From an uncultured Cohaesibacter sp. (GTDB lineage Bacteria > Pseudomonadota > Alphaproteobacteria > Rhizobiales > Cohaesibacteraceae): a DNA stretch of 64,000 nt. The stretch lies in assembly GCF_963676485.1 (NCBI RefSeq), contig NZ_OY781114.1, forward strand, positions 3,860,501-3,924,500, in the 5' to 3' direction. The notes under the pieces were generated by a model that was given only the letters and a program-made list of their open reading frames with translations, was not told the origin of the DNA and did no database searches. Shown in pieces: positions 7,649 through 18,465 of the stretch (position 1 is its first letter; each line of letters starts with the position of its first letter). A program made the translations under genes and the position numbers.

Positions 7649-9100
7649 ATGAAACTGAATGTAGCCATAGTGGGCCGCCCCAATGTTGGCAAATCCACGC
7701 TGTTCAACCGTCTGGTTGGCAAGAAGCTGGCGCTTGTCGATGACCGTCCGGGTGTGACCCGTGACCGGCGCGAAAGCGAAGTGCAGCTGGGCGATCTGCA
7801 TATCAACATCATCGATACTGCGGGTTTGGAAGTGGCCGAAGAGGATGCGCTGGAAACACGCATGCGCCTGCAGACAGAAGAAGCCATCGGCATGGCCGAT
7901 GTGGTTCTTTTCATGATGGATGCACGCGCTGGCACAACGCCCATGGACGAGCATTTCGCCGCCATGGTGCGCAAGGCTGGCAAGCCGACCATATTGCTGG
8001 CCAACAAATCCGAAGGCAAAGCTGCCGATGCCGGTTATTATGAGGCCTTCTCTCTGGGGTTGGGCGAGCCTATGCCACTATCGGCCGAGCATGGCATTGG
8101 CATGGCGGATCTTTATGAAGAGCTCGTCAAGTATGATGAGGAAAAGAAAGCCAAATTCGGCACAGATGAGGCCGACGCCATCAAGGCTGCGCTCGCGGAA
8201 GATGATGGCCCGCTGGTGGATGTTGATATCGAGGATGACGAGTCCGAGACGCCGCTCTACGATCCGACCAAACCTTTGCGGGTTGCCATTGTCGGACGTC
8301 CGAATGCGGGCAAATCGACGCTCATCAACAATCTCATCGGGCAGGATCGCCTGTTGACCGGACCGGAAGCGGGCATTACGCGCGACTCCATTTCGGTGAA
8401 CTGGGAATTCCGGGATCGCAAGTTCAAACTGTTTGATACAGCTGGCATGCGGCGTAAGGCGCGTGTGCAGGAGAAGCTTGAGAAACTCTCAGTTTCTGAT
8501 GCCCTGCGCTCAATCCAGTTTGCAGAAGTGGTGATTGTCACGCTGGATGTGACCAAACCTTTCGAGAAGCAGGATTTGCAGATTGCCGATCTTGTTGGTC
8601 GGGAAGGGCGCGCGATCGTGATTGCCCTTAACAAGTGGGATCTGGTTGAGAAACCGCAGGAAATGATGGCCGAGCTGCGCGAGAAGGCAACCCGCCTGTT
8701 GCCGCAGATGCGTGATGTGCCGCTTATTCCGGTTTCTGGCCTGACGGGCAAGAATCTGGATCGGCTGATGAAATCGGTGCTCGACATCTATGAAGTCTGG
8801 AACCGCCGCATTTCCACCTCGCGTCTCAATCGCTGGCTCAATGGTGCAACCCAAGGGCATCCGCCGCCCGCTGTTGGTGGTCGCCGGATCAAGGTGCGCT
8901 ACGTCACCCAGATCAAGACGCGTCCGCCGACTTTTGTGGTCATGTGCTCCCGCCCGGACGATCTGCCGGATAGTTATCAGCGGTATTTGCTCAATGACTT
9001 GCGCGACACCTTTAATATCCCCGCTGTTCCGGTGCGTATGCTGATGCGCAAGGGGGACAACCCCTATGCCGCGAAAGCCGCCAAGCGGAAGATCTACTAA
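7649..9100 (+). CDS. der: Ribosome-assembly GTPase Der (EngA)
   Basis: A 483-residue protein with two tandem GTPase domains and a C-terminal KH-like domain. The first G1 loop is GRPNVGKS at 9-16, and the second is GRPNAGKS at about 216. G3 is DTAG in both domains, and the G4 motifs are NKSE and NKWD. An acidic linker ([10 protein letters not shown]) joins the domains. Der acts in maturation of the 50S ribosomal subunit. The ATG at 7649 begins the conserved N-terminus directly before the first G domain. A terminator follows at 9156. Confidence 0.97.
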   Translation: MKLNVAIVGRPNVGKSTLFNRLVGKKLALVDDRPGVTRDRRESEVQLGDLHINIIDTAGLEVAEEDALETRMRLQTEEAIGMADVVLFMMDARAGTTPMDEHFAAMVRKAGKPTILLANKSEGKAADAGYYEAFSLGLGEPMPLSAEHGIGMADLYEELVKYDEEKKAKFGTDEADAIKAALAEDDGPLVDVDIEDDESETPLYDPTKPLRVAIVGRPNAGKSTLINNLIGQDRLLTGPEAGITRDSISVNWEFRDRKFKLFDTAGMRRKARVQEKLEKLSVSDALRSIQFAEVVIVTLDVTKPFEKQDLQIADLVGREGRAIVIALNKWDLVEKPQEMMAELREKATRLLPQMRDVPLIPVSGLTGKNLDRLMKSVLDIYEVWNRRISTSRLNRWLNGATQGHPPPAVGGRRIKVRYVTQIKTRPPTFVVMCSRPDDLPDSYQRYLLNDLRDTFNIPAVPVRMLMRKGDNPYAAKAAKRKIY

Positions 9101-9155
9101 CAGCCTTTTCGGGTTCGTCCGAAATGATCCTGTTTTTGTAATATTCAAGAAATCC

Positions 9156-9202
9156 GCGTCATCAGTTTGTCATTTTGTGACCAATTGATGACGCATTTTT
9201 TC
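9156..9202 (+). terminator. Terminator after der
   Basis: GCGTCATCA (9156-9164) pairs perfectly with TGATGACGC (9186-9194), followed by ATTTTTTC. Confidence 0.8.
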
Positions 9203-9359
9203 ATAGATTTGCTCAAACTTCTGTGGCATCGCTCTATCTTGATGTGTATAACATCTTCGCCGGCCTCCTTTGTTTGCGATCCTCTCGTGAGATCAATGGG
9301 GTCGGTTTATTTTACAGGCCTGTCGTTACAGGCGTTCAGCAGAGTGAAAAGAGGACAAA

Positions 9360-10742
9360 ATGAGCAAGACCTGGACACCCGACAGCTGGAGGTCAATGCC
9401 GATCCAGCAGGTGCCGGATTATCCCGATGCCGAAGCAGTAGCCGCTGTTGAAAGCACGCTTGCCACTTATCCACCTTTGGTCTTTGCTGGCGAGGCGCGC
9501 AAATTGCGTAAGCAGTTGGCGCGAGTTGCTGAAGGTGAAGGGTTCCTGCTTCAGGGCGGCGATTGCGCTGAAGCATTCGTGGAACATCATCCTGACAATA
9601 TTCGCGATTTCTTCCGTGTGTTCCTGCAAATGGCAGCCGTGCTGACTTTTGCCGCCGCTTCTCCGGTGGTCAAGGTTGGCCGTATTGCTGGTCAGTTCGC
9701 CAAGCCGCGTTCCTCGCCGACAGAGACTGTTGACGGTGTGGAATTGCCAAGCTATCGCGGCGACATCATCAACGAGACCAGTTTTGGCAGCGATGCGCGT
9801 ATACCCGATCCACAGCGCATGATCATGGCCTATCGCCAGTCAGCGGCAACGCTGAATCTGCTGCGTGCTTTTGCGCAAGGAGGGTATGCCAATCTGGATC
9901 ATGTGCATCAATGGACGATGGATTTCCTCAAGGATAGCCCGCAAGGCCCTCGTTATCGCGAGTTGGCCGATCGCATCACCGAGGCCATGGCCTTCATGCG
10001 TGCCTGCGGCGTCGAGCCTTCCAAGACGGAAGCCCTCCGGTCAACGGATTTCTTCACCAGCCATGAGGCTCTTCTGCTCGGCTATGAGCAGGCCTTCACC
10101 CGCGTTGATTCGACCACTGGTCTGCATTATGCCACCTCGGGCCATATGCTCTGGATTGGGGATCGCACACGCCAGATCGATCATGCGCATGTCGAGTTTT
10201 TCCGCGGCATCGAAAACCCGATCGGTTTGAAATGCGGTCCGAGCATGACGCCTGACGAATTGCTTCGCCTGATCGAGGTGCTCAACCCGGATAATGAAGC
10301 CGGCCGTCTGACGCTGATCACACGCTTTGGGGCCGACAAGGTGTTTGATCATCTTCCGAACCTTGTCAAAGCGGTCAAGCGGGAAGGGCACAAGGTGCTT
10401 TGGTCTTGCGATCCGATGCATGGCAATGTGGTCAAGGCAGCCAATGGCTACAAGACTCGCCCGTTCGAGCGCATTCTGAAAGAAGTCGAAAGCTTCTTTG
10501 CTGTGCATCGCTCCGAGGGGACTTACCCCGGTGGTGTACATGTGGAAATGACCGGCAAGAATGTGACCGAGTGCACCGGTGGTGCGCACGCCATTTCCGA
10601 GGATGATCTGTCTGATCGCTATCACACCGTATGCGATCCACGCCTCAATGCGGATCAGTCGCTGGAACTGGCATTCCTGATTGCAGACAATATCAAGAAG
10701 CATCGCGCCAATCTCAAGGCGAGCGAGATTGCTCCTTATTAA
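9360..10742 (+). CDS. 3-deoxy-7-phosphoheptulonate synthase, class II
   Basis: A 460-residue enzyme of the plant-like class II DAHP synthase family. It condenses phosphoenolpyruvate and erythrose 4-phosphate in the first step of the shikimate pathway. Family hallmarks are [14 protein letters not shown] near the start, [36 protein letters not shown], and CDPMHGN followed by ECTGG. AGAGGACAAA precedes the ATG at 9360. No leader peptide rich in Trp, Phe or Tyr codons is visible upstream, so attenuation is not supported. A terminator follows at 10768. Confidence 0.96.
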   Translation: MSKTWTPDSWRSMPIQQVPDYPDAEAVAAVESTLATYPPLVFAGEARKLRKQLARVAEGEGFLLQGGDCAEAFVEHHPDNIRDFFRVFLQMAAVLTFAAASPVVKVGRIAGQFAKPRSSPTETVDGVELPSYRGDIINETSFGSDARIPDPQRMIMAYRQSAATLNLLRAFAQGGYANLDHVHQWTMDFLKDSPQGPRYRELADRITEAMAFMRACGVEPSKTEALRSTDFFTSHEALLLGYEQAFTRVDSTTGLHYATSGHMLWIGDRTRQIDHAHVEFFRGIENPIGLKCGPSMTPDELLRLIEVLNPDNEAGRLTLITRFGADKVFDHLPNLVKAVKREGHKVLWSCDPMHGNVVKAANGYKTRPFERILKEVESFFAVHRSEGTYPGGVHVEMTGKNVTECTGGAHAISEDDLSDRYHTVCDPRLNADQSLELAFLIADNIKKHRANLKASEIAPY

Positions 10743-10767
10743 GGGAGCCTTCTGATTCCATTCATGA

Positions 10768-10794
10768 AAGCCCGGCGGTTTGTCGGGCTTTTCT
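10768..10794 (+). terminator. Terminator after DAHP synthase
   Basis: AAGCCCG (10768-10774) pairs with CGGGCTT (10784-10790), running into TTTTCTTTT. Confidence 0.85.
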
Positions 10795-10959
10795 TTTGTC
10801 AGATTTGTTCATGTTGGGGCGCTAAAACCGGCGTGCGTGAAATAGGATAGCTGCTTTGGTCACTTTACATTGGATTATCGCATTCTCTGGCTTTATATCT
10901 TTAGGCGAGAGTTTGTAAGCTCTTCGCTTCAATAACATTTTGCAATACAGGATCGCGCC

Positions 10960-12618
10960 GTGACCGAAAGACTTGTTTTCAGCCTTGCTCAACTCAATCC
11001 CCATTTGGGGGATATTGCGGGTAACGCCGAAATGGCCCGCGCAGCTCACAAGGTCGCTGCCGAACAGGGCGCCGATTGTCTGGTGCTCAGTGAGCTGTTT
11101 ATCTCGGGCTATCCACCTGAGGATCTGGTGCTGAAGCCCGCTTTTCAGGTAGCCTGTCGCGAGCAGGTGGAAAAGCTGGCCGAGCTGACCGAAGGGGACG
11201 CGCCTGCCATTCTGATCGGCTCGCCATGGGTGGACGGAGAGCGGCTCTATAACGCGGTATGCTTGCTTGATAATGGCGAAGTTCAGGCCGTGCGATACAA
11301 GGCCGATTTGCCCAACTATGGTGTCTTTGACGAAAAGCGCGTGTTTGCTTCCGGGCCGATGCCGGGGCCGATCAATCTGCGCGGCGTGGCTGTCGGCGTG
11401 CCTATTTGCGAAGATATCTGGGATATCGAGGTATGCGAATGTCTGGCAGAGACGGGGGCTGAGCTTCTGGTCGTGCCAAATGGTTCTCCGTTCAATCTGG
11501 ATAAATGGGAAGTCCGCCAACAGGTGGCCATCCAGCGTGTGGTCGAAACGGAGCTGCCGCTGGTTTATCTCAATCAGGTTGGCGGGCAGGATGAATTGGT
11601 GTTTGACGGCGCGTCCTTTGCGCTGAATGGCGACCGTTCGCTGGCGATGCAGATGGTTGGCTTTGCCGAAGACCAGCAGGTGCTTGTGGCAGAGCGCGTT
11701 GATGGCAAATGGACGCTCTCTGGTCCGATTGAACCGGTTATGGATCGCGACGCCAGCGCCTGGTCGGCCTGCATGCTGGGGCTGAGGGATTATGTCAACA
11801 AAAACCGGTTCCCCGGTGTCGTGCTCGGGCTCTCTGGTGGCATCGATTCGGCCATTTGCGCGGCGCTGGCGGTAGACGCTCTAGGCGCTGATCGTGTGCA
11901 TTGCGTCATGCTGCCTTATCGCTACACATCTGAGGAAAGCCTCAAAGACGCTGCCGATTGCGCCAAGGCGCTTGGCGTGCGCTATGACATTGTTGATATC
12001 GTCAAGCCGGTGGAAGGCTTCGCCGATGCTTTGTCCGGCCTCTTTGAGGGCACAGACGAGGGCGTGACGGAAGAAAATCTTCAATCCCGCGCTCGCGGCA
12101 CCATTTTGATGGCCGTATCGAACAAGTTCGGCAACATGGTTGTCACCACGGGCAACAAGTCTGAAATGTCCGTTGGCTATGCCACGCTTTATGGCGACAT
12201 GAATGGTGGCTTCAATCCCATCAAGGATCTTTACAAGATGGCGGTCTACCATCTTTCTGCATGGCGCAACCAGAATAAACCCGATGGGGCTCTGGGGCCT
12301 TCAGGAGAGGTCATTCCGGCCAATATCATTGCCAAGGCACCAACGGCGGAATTGCGCGAGAACCAGACGGACCAAGACAGCTTGCCCGAATATCCGGTTC
12401 TGGATGACATTCTTGAATGCCTTGTCGAAAAGGAAATGGGTGTCGATGAAATCGTGAAGCGGGGCCATGCACCAGATCTGGTGCGCCGCATCGAGCATCT
12501 GCTTTATGTCGCCGAATATAAGCGTCGCCAATCCGCTCCGGGCGTCAAGCTCAGCGACAGGAATTTTGGCCGCGACCGGCGCTATCCAATCACCAACGGG
12601 TTCCGCGACAGAGGCTGA
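10960..12618 (+). CDS. nadE: Glutamine-dependent NAD(+) synthase
   Basis: A 552-residue two-domain enzyme that amidates deamido-NAD to NAD. The N-terminal nitrilase-like glutaminase domain has the Glu-Lys-Cys triad at about E45 (LSELF), K114 (RYKADLPNYGVFDE) and C150 (VPICEDIWD). The C-terminal synthetase domain has the ATP-binding SGGIDS motif at about 291. The start is a GTG at 10960, placing the conserved LAQLNP segment right at the N-terminus. gltX follows 45 bases later on the same strand, so they may be cotranscribed. Confidence 0.97.
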   Translation: MTERLVFSLAQLNPHLGDIAGNAEMARAAHKVAAEQGADCLVLSELFISGYPPEDLVLKPAFQVACREQVEKLAELTEGDAPAILIGSPWVDGERLYNAVCLLDNGEVQAVRYKADLPNYGVFDEKRVFASGPMPGPINLRGVAVGVPICEDIWDIEVCECLAETGAELLVVPNGSPFNLDKWEVRQQVAIQRVVETELPLVYLNQVGGQDELVFDGASFALNGDRSLAMQMVGFAEDQQVLVAERVDGKWTLSGPIEPVMDRDASAWSACMLGLRDYVNKNRFPGVVLGLSGGIDSAICAALAVDALGADRVHCVMLPYRYTSEESLKDAADCAKALGVRYDIVDIVKPVEGFADALSGLFEGTDEGVTEENLQSRARGTILMAVSNKFGNMVVTTGNKSEMSVGYATLYGDMNGGFNPIKDLYKMAVYHLSAWRNQNKPDGALGPSGEVIPANIIAKAPTAELRENQTDQDSLPEYPVLDDILECLVEKEMGVDEIVKRGHAPDLVRRIEHLLYVAEYKRRQSAPGVKLSDRNFGRDRRYPITNGFRDRG

Positions 12619-12663
12619 GGACGCCCGCCAAACCCGTTTTATCAATCTAAGGAAGTCTGCCTG

Positions 12664-14004
12664 ATGGCTGAAATCGTTCGTTTCGCTCCGTCTCCGACGG
12701 GTAATATTCATATCGGCAATGCGCGTCCGGCGCTGATCAACTGGCTTATGGCGATGAAGACTGATGGTCAATTCATCCTGCGCTATGATGACACCGATCA
12801 GGAACGATCCCGAAAAGAATATGCAGATAATATCGCCGAGGATTTGGCCTGGCTGGGCGTGAAGCCGGACCGGGTGGAGCGCCAGTCCGCGCGCATGGGC
12901 GTTTATGACACGGTTGCCAAAAAACTGCGGGATCTGGGGCGCCTTTATGCCTGCTATGAAACCCCTGATGAGCTGGACAGAAAGCGCAAGCGTCAGCGCG
13001 CACGCGGCCTGCCACCGGTTTATGATCGCTCCGCGCTGCAGTTGACCCAAGAGCAGATCGCAGCCTATGAAGCCGAAGGGCGCAAGCCCCACTGGCGCTT
13101 TTTGCTCGATCAGAAGACGGTGAGCTGGGAAGATGGCATTCGTGGCTCACAGAGCATTGAGTGTGACAGCGTGTCCGATCCGGTTTTGATCCGCGCTGAT
13201 GGCACCTATCTTTACACGCTGCCCTCGGTGATCGACGACATTGATATGGGCGTGACCATGATCATCCGCGGCGATGACCATGTGACCAACACGGCGGTGC
13301 AGATACAGCTGTTCGAAATCTTGTCTGGCAAAAGCCCGAAATTTGCGCATCACAACCTGATTATCAATGCAAGCGGCGAGGGGCTTTCCAAGCGTCTTGG
13401 CTCCCTTTCCATTCGTCAGATGCGCGAAGAAGGCTATGAACCTTTGTCTGTTGCGATTTTCGCCGTTCTGAATGGCACCTCGGAGCCTGTGCAGCCGTTG
13501 GCTGACATGGAAGCGCTGGCTGACCTGTTTGCCCTCGACAAGGTCTCGCGCTCATCCTCCAAGTTCGATATGGCGGATCTCAACCATCTCAATGCCCGCA
13601 TTCTGCATGAGACGGACTATGCAGCGGTTGCCGATCGATTGTCCGCCCTCGGGATCGAAGGGGGCGAAGCCTTCTGGCAGGCTGTGCGGGGCAATATCGA
13701 ACGGTTGCCTGATGCCAAGGAATGGTGGGCGATTGCCCATGACGGTCTGCTCGACGATGCCGTTGGAAAATCGGATGAAGACGCCGAGTTCTATGCCAAG
13801 GCGCTCGAGCTGTTGCCAGCCGAGCCTTGGGATGCCACCACCTGGAAAAGCTGGACGACGGCTCTCAAGGCCGAAACGGGACGAAAGGGCAAATCCCTCT
13901 TCATGCCGCTGCGCGTGGCTCTAACCGGTCGCTCGCATGGGCCGGAGCTGGCGACATTCCTGCCGATTATTGGTTACCAAAGAAGCGTGGACCGACTATC
14001 CTGA
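12664..14004 (+). CDS. gltX: Glutamate-tRNA ligase
   Basis: A 446-residue class I aminoacyl-tRNA synthetase. The first signature is HIGN at 16-19 (usually HIGH), after FAPSPTG. The second is LSKR at about 241-244, replacing KMSKS, which is normal for this family. Alphaproteobacteria often carry two GltX proteins; the length and the HIGN form suit the GltX2-like type, so a second gltX may lie elsewhere. The last 38 bases overlap, tail to tail, the end of the DUF2865 gene on the other strand. Confidence 0.95.
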   Translation: MAEIVRFAPSPTGNIHIGNARPALINWLMAMKTDGQFILRYDDTDQERSRKEYADNIAEDLAWLGVKPDRVERQSARMGVYDTVAKKLRDLGRLYACYETPDELDRKRKRQRARGLPPVYDRSALQLTQEQIAAYEAEGRKPHWRFLLDQKTVSWEDGIRGSQSIECDSVSDPVLIRADGTYLYTLPSVIDDIDMGVTMIIRGDDHVTNTAVQIQLFEILSGKSPKFAHHNLIINASGEGLSKRLGSLSIRQMREEGYEPLSVAIFAVLNGTSEPVQPLADMEALADLFALDKVSRSSSKFDMADLNHLNARILHETDYAAVADRLSALGIEGGEAFWQAVRGNIERLPDAKEWWAIAHDGLLDDAVGKSDEDAEFYAKALELLPAEPWDATTWKSWTTALKAETGRKGKSLFMPLRVALTGRSHGPELATFLPIIGYQRSVDRLS

Positions 14005-15067
14005 TGGAGCGGCCATCTGCGGTGCGGACCGAATTTGCGTCCGCACTGACTTCCGGTGGCTGATACGGTTCGAATTTCATTCCATAGCGTGCCAGTGCCT
14101 GCGTGTCCGGGTCAACCATTGCGGTCTGCTTGGGCGAAGGGAACGGCACAATCGGACCTGCCGGTACTCTCTGGCGCTGTGGCGCTGGCGTCATCTGAGT
14201 GCGCGGTGTGTCGCTAGTCGTGATCGAGGCCATCTGGCTTGCGGGGCGCTGGCAGGAGCAGCCCGGCACATATTTCTGCTTATAAAGATAGGCCGTATCA
14301 AGAGACTGATAGGGTTGACCGGAGAGGGAGACCATGTCGTCAGGGGTCTCGCCGGGGTTATGATACACAAACAATTCCGCGTTTGTGCCCGGGCAGCTGG
14401 ATTGGCACATCTGGGCGTCGCGCTGAAAGCCGCTCTGGGTGGTCGAGAAGCTGATAGGGAAGAAGAAACCATCACAGGAGCGCACGCATACGGTACGGAA
14501 GGTGCCGACTTGCGGAATGTCGTAATTCTTCAGATTATATTCCCGAACCGTGCCGCCATTGCCAAACAGGGAGCCGAACAGGCCACGACGTTGCTGGCGC
14601 ACAGGCTGAGCAAAGCGCTGATATTGTTCCCCACAACCGGCGCGCGCCAACTGGGCCAATATTTGCGCCTTCATCTGGCCAGTGTTGCTGGGGGGAGGCG
14701 CGTAGCGGTTTCGTTTCTGCTCCAGAGCAGCCAGATTGCGCTTCATTTTGTCGATGCGTTTGATCAGAGCCGGGCAAGAGGCCTTTGGAGTTCTGCGAAA
14801 CAGAAAGATGCTGCCACCAAAGCAGGCGTCCCGCTTGGCGCGTGCTTGGGCATTGTCCAGCTCGGCTTGTTGCTTGTGAACTGCAGCATCAAACTTTTGA
14901 TAGTTGCGCGATGAGGTCGATCCGCCGCCACGCTGGAGCCGTGCAAGATCTCCCTCAAGCTGCGCGCAAACCCGTTTGTTTGACGACCACGAGGTCTGTG
15001 CTTCCACAGGGACTGTCGCCCAGAGTGTGGCAAAAAGCAGTCCGGCTAAAGATACGCGCCTTTTCAT
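13967..15067 (-). CDS. DUF2865 domain-containing secreted protein
   Basis: A 366-residue protein with an N-terminal signal peptide ([17 protein letters not shown], ending VEAQ) and the DUF2865 signature in the middle, [20 protein letters not shown], followed by Cys-containing segments ([16 protein letters not shown]). The central part is predicted helical and rich in Gln, Arg and Lys. The family is widespread in Hyphomicrobiales and has no assigned function; conserved cysteines suggest disulfides in the periplasm. The ATG at 15067 begins a cleaner signal peptide than the ATG 12 bases upstream. Its last 38 bases overlap gltX. Confidence 0.88.
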   Translation of the reverse strand: MKRRVSLAGLLFATLWATVPVEAQTSWSSNKRVCAQLEGDLARLQRGGGSTSSRNYQKFDAAVHKQQAELDNAQARAKRDACFGGSIFLFRRTPKASCPALIKRIDKMKRNLAALEQKRNRYAPPPSNTGQMKAQILAQLARAGCGEQYQRFAQPVRQQRRGLFGSLFGNGGTVREYNLKNYDIPQVGTFRTVCVRSCDGFFFPISFSTTQSGFQRDAQMCQSSCPGTNAELFVYHNPGETPDDMVSLSGQPYQSLDTAYLYKQKYVPGCSCQRPASQMASITTSDTPRTQMTPAPQRQRVPAGPIVPFPSPKQTAMVDPDTQALARYGMKFEPYQPPEVSADANSVRTADGRSIRIVGPRFFGNQ

Positions 15068-15439
15068 CTTTGGTCCCAAATTTGTGGCCTTTAACAGATC
15101 AATAGAATAGGCCGCCTTGACTATCGCGTCGTGCGTTGGCGGGCCGTTCGTGGGAAGAAAATTTCAGGTTTGCAGCTCCAGAATCACCTCCGATTGAGGC
15201 GAAATTATAGTCATTTTTTTGTCTATGTCCTTTGGCAACCAAGGAATTCTAGCGAATTTTACATATGATTATGGCGCCCGCTGTAAAATGCAAAGCGGTT
15301 TCCCTTGCCAAGGGCAGGAAATCTGCGGTTTTTTCTTGTCCTGCTATGGGAAACTACGGTATGAGACCGGTGGAAATTGAAGGGCTCTGCGCAGTCAGTG
15401 GAGCCATTCCGTCTTTTATGTTTGTGTTTGGATAGATTT
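15068..15439. other. Divergent promoter region, DUF2865 / flavin reductase
   Basis: 372 bases between divergent genes. I see AT-rich tracts, for example around 15205, but no clear operator, small gene or structured RNA. Confidence 0.3.
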
Positions 15440-15922
15440 ATGATTGAAGCAGCGGAGTTTCGCAACGCCCTCGGGCGCTTTGCGACGGGTATTGCCATCG
15501 TTACGACAATGGATAACAACGGCATGCCGATGGGGCTGACTGTGAACAGCTTCAATTCCGTATCGCTCGATCCTCCTCTCGTGCTTTGGTCGCTGGACAG
15601 GGGCTCCAACCAGATGGAGGCTTTCTGCAACAGTGGCTTTTATGGTGTGAGTATTCTGGCGCATGATCAGCAATTGGCCTCCAATCTCTTTGCTGCAATG
15701 GCGGATGATCGCTTCGAGCAGGTCGACTGGAGCATAGCGCAAACCGGTGCGCCGTTGATTGACGGGGCTTTGGCGCGGATTGACTGCACTACGGAGCAAA
15801 TCATCGAAGGCGGTGATCACGTCATTCTGCTGGGGCGCGTGGTTGATATTTCCGTCTCGCATGGAGATCCGCTTGTCTATTATGGCGGCGGCTATCGAGC
15901 ACTTGCCCAACCATTGGCTTGA
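15440..15922 (+). CDS. Flavin reductase family protein
   Basis: A 160-residue protein of the FMN-binding flavin reductase family (FRALGRFATG-type N-terminus, here FRNALGRFATGIAIVTT, then GLTVNSFNSVSLDPPLVLWS). Such proteins reduce FMN or FAD with NAD(P)H and often supply a partner monooxygenase. No monooxygenase lies next to it, so its partner is unknown. The HGDPLVYYGGGYRAL end is typical. I chose the ATG at 15440 because the family begins at the conserved EFRNALG segment. A strong terminator follows. Confidence 0.9.
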   Translation: MIEAAEFRNALGRFATGIAIVTTMDNNGMPMGLTVNSFNSVSLDPPLVLWSLDRGSNQMEAFCNSGFYGVSILAHDQQLASNLFAAMADDRFEQVDWSIAQTGAPLIDGALARIDCTTEQIIEGGDHVILLGRVVDISVSHGDPLVYYGGGYRALAQPLA

Positions 15923-15977
15923 TCGCTTAATCGCTTTATTGTTTGCGCATTGTTGCAAACTCATTCAGATATAATAA

Positions 15978-16012
15978 AACGCCCGGAAAACAGTGCTTTC
16001 CGGGCGTTTGTT
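15978..16012 (+). terminator. Strong terminator after flavin reductase
   Basis: AACGCCCGGAAA (15978-15989) pairs perfectly with TTTCCGGGCGTT (15997-16008), followed by a T-rich stretch. Confidence 0.9.
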
Positions 16013-16063
16013 TTGGCTTCTTATCGCCTTTTTTCTGCCTGCTGCGCTGTTTGCCTCTTGGGC

Positions 16064-17659
16064 TCAGCTTTGCGGCACAGGCTTTTTGGCGAACATCTCT
16101 GCATAGTCTACCGCGATCTCGTAATGCGGATCCTCGATGACGGACACTTCAATGAACTTGTCCGCTTTCTGCAGCAGATTCTTGCAGTCTATTGAAAGAT
16201 GGCGCAGATGCAGTTTCTTGCCCTGTTCTTCATATTTGGTCGCCAGTGAATCAATGGCCTGAAGCGCCGAATGATCCCAAACACGCGCCCCCATAAATTC
16301 GATGACCACATCTTCGGGATCGGATTTCGGGTCGAACTGTTCGTTGAAGCTGGCAATGGAGCCGAAGAAGAGCGGGCCGCGCAGCTCGTAGACCTTCCAG
16401 CCATGCTCTTCTGTGCTTACGCTCACGTCAATGCGCTTGGCAGCCTGCCAGGCAAAGACGAGTGCAGAGACGATGACACCAACGATCACGGCAACCGCAA
16501 GATCGGAATAGACCGTAACGGCGGTGACCAGCAGGATGACGAAGGCGTCATGACGCGGAATTCTGGTCATGATCTGCAGGCTGCGCCAGGCGAAGGTACC
16601 GATCACAACCATGAACATCACGCCAACCAGCGCGGCCAGAGGGATTTGTTCGATGAGGCCGGATGCGAACAGGATGAAGGCCAGCAGGAACAGGGCCGCA
16701 GAGATGCCGGACCAGCGGGTGCGTCCTCCGGACTTCACGTTGATCATCGACTGGCCGATCATGGCACATCCTCCCATGCCGCCGAAAAAGCCTGTGACGA
16801 TGTTGGCCGTGCCCTGTGCAAGGCATTCCTTGGATGCACCGCCATGGGTGTCTGTCATTTCGGAAACGAGATTGAGCGTCAGCAGGCTTTCGATGAGGCC
16901 TACAGCGGCCAGAATGGCAGCATAGGGGACGATAACCTTCAGGGTTTCCAGATTGATTGGCACCATTGGAATATGGAATGTCGGCAAGCCACCAGCGATC
17001 TGGGCCATGTCGCCCACACGGGGGATATCGAGATTGAAGCCGATCACGATCAGCGAAACAGCGACGATAGCCAACAAAGGAGCGGGAATTGCTTTTGTGA
17101 TTTTCGGAGCCAGCCAGATGATGGCCATGGTAACGACAACAAGCCCGAGCATGGTGTAAAGTGGGGGGCCTGTCATCCAGGTGAGGGAGCCCGAAGCATC
17201 CTTGACCTTGAACTGGCTAAGCTGGGCAAGGCCGATAACGATAGCAAGACCGTTAACGAAGCCGAGCATCACCGGATGCGGCACCATGCGGATGAATTTG
17301 CCCCAACGCAACACGCCTGCAAGGATCTGGAAAATGCCCATCAGAATGACGGTGGCAAAGAGATATTCAACGCCGTGGGTCGCAACCAGCGAGATCATGA
17401 CAACGGCAAGGGCGCCTGTTGCGCCAGAGATCATGCCCGGACGGCCGCCCAGAACGGCCGTGATGAGGCCAACGATAAAGGCGGCATACAGTCCGACGAG
17501 CGGATGCACATGTGCCACAAAGGCAAATGCAACGGCTTCCGGCACAAGCGCCAGAGCAACGGTCAGTCCGGAGAGAGTGTCTGTCTTGAGTTGCTTGGGA
17601 GACAGGCCAAAACGGAAACGTTCGCGCAGGCCTTCCGAGGAGGAGGTCTGTGTGTTCAT
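16064..17659 (-). CDS. SulP family anion transporter with STAS domain
   Basis: A 531-residue membrane protein with about 10-14 hydrophobic helices and a cytoplasmic C-terminal STAS domain (from about 420). The SulP region shows [31 protein letters not shown] and [12 protein letters not shown]. Family members import sulfate or bicarbonate, usually with sodium or protons; the substrate cannot be decided here. I chose the ATG at 17659 because AGGAAGAACC precedes it and the N-terminus then matches the family; the frame is open further upstream. No carbonic anhydrase or sulfate-assimilation gene is adjacent. Confidence 0.92.
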   Translation of the reverse strand: MNTQTSSSEGLRERFRFGLSPKQLKTDTLSGLTVALALVPEAVAFAFVAHVHPLVGLYAAFIVGLITAVLGGRPGMISGATGALAVVMISLVATHGVEYLFATVILMGIFQILAGVLRWGKFIRMVPHPVMLGFVNGLAIVIGLAQLSQFKVKDASGSLTWMTGPPLYTMLGLVVVTMAIIWLAPKITKAIPAPLLAIVAVSLIVIGFNLDIPRVGDMAQIAGGLPTFHIPMVPINLETLKVIVPYAAILAAVGLIESLLTLNLVSEMTDTHGGASKECLAQGTANIVTGFFGGMGGCAMIGQSMINVKSGGRTRWSGISAALFLLAFILFASGLIEQIPLAALVGVMFMVVIGTFAWRSLQIMTRIPRHDAFVILLVTAVTVYSDLAVAVIVGVIVSALVFAWQAAKRIDVSVSTEEHGWKVYELRGPLFFGSIASFNEQFDPKSDPEDVVIEFMGARVWDHSALQAIDSLATKYEEQGKKLHLRHLSIDCKNLLQKADKFIEVSVIEDPHYEIAVDYAEMFAKKPVPQS

Positions 17660-17933
17660 GGTTCTTCCTAGCGGGGATTGAGGAAAAGGACCCAAAGGGG
17701 CCTCGAAAAAATACGTATTAATTCTAATAATTCGAGCGTTTCTACCGTATGCGCCCGGAAATGGCAAGCGATGGCACCGCATTTTTGCTCGCATAGCAGG
17801 CTTGCACCTCGATTTTTCCAAGATGCTTTCCTATATCTGCTTCAGTGTCTCGTAGAGGTAGCGACGCACATTGGTATCTACCGAACGGGCAGGCCACAAT
17901 GGTCGCTAACTGATTCAAAAACAGGATATTATT

Positions 17934-18443
17934 ATGCTTCGCATATTGATGGGTGTCGGTCTTGCTATTGTCATGAGCGCTTCGGCTGCGTTCGCTGCCG
18001 AGGAACCGGAATTGATTTTCAAGAAGTCAACGGTCTGGAAGCTTCTCACGCCAGACCACAAATTGGCGACCTACGCGATTGATGATCCACTGGTGGAAGG
18101 GGTGGCCTGTCATTACACGGTGCCCGAGAAGGGCGGCGTTTCGGGTATGCTCGGCGTTGCTGAAGAAGTTTCGGATATCTCGCTGGCTTGCCGTCAGGTG
18201 GGGCCGGTTTCCTTCAAGGGGAAATTCGAGCAGGGCGAGGAAATGTTCGAACAGCGTCGATCGCTTTTCTTCAAGAAGATGCGGATCGTGCGCGGTTGTG
18301 ACAAAACCCGCAACGTGCTTGTCTATTTGAGCTATTCGGACAAGCTGATCGATGGCAGCCCAAAAAATTCCACCTCTACTGTGCCCATCATGCCTTGGGG
18401 GGATCATAAAGCGCCCCGCTGCGAGGATTGGCTGGATGATTGA
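17934..18443 (+). CDS. creA: CreA family secreted protein
   Basis: A 169-residue protein with a signal peptide (about 1-22, ending AFAA) and the CreA domain: FKKSTVWKLLTPDHKLATYAIDDPLVEGVACHY, followed by CRQVGP and FKKMRIVR. CreA is conserved across proteobacteria but has no known biochemical function; a periplasmic location is expected. CAGGATATT precedes the ATG. It is convergent with pabC, only 22 bases away, and divergent from the SulP gene. Confidence 0.92.
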   Translation: MLRILMGVGLAIVMSASAAFAAEEPELIFKKSTVWKLLTPDHKLATYAIDDPLVEGVACHYTVPEKGGVSGMLGVAEEVSDISLACRQVGPVSFKGKFEQGEEMFEQRRSLFFKKMRIVRGCDKTRNVLVYLSYSDKLIDGSPKNSTSTVPIMPWGDHKAPRCEDWLDD

Positions 18444-18465
18444 TCTTTTGCGTGCCTGTGAAGCC

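Noticed and set aside
9203-9359. Possible attenuator leader before the DAHP synthase gene
   Set aside because: The short frames there lack runs of Trp, Phe or Tyr codons, and no alternative terminator/antiterminator pair was seen.
16271-17671. Long open frame (466 codons) on the plus strand inside the SulP gene
   Set aside because: Its His/Asp/Gly-rich composition is typical of the reverse of a membrane-protein gene; SulP is clear on the other strand.
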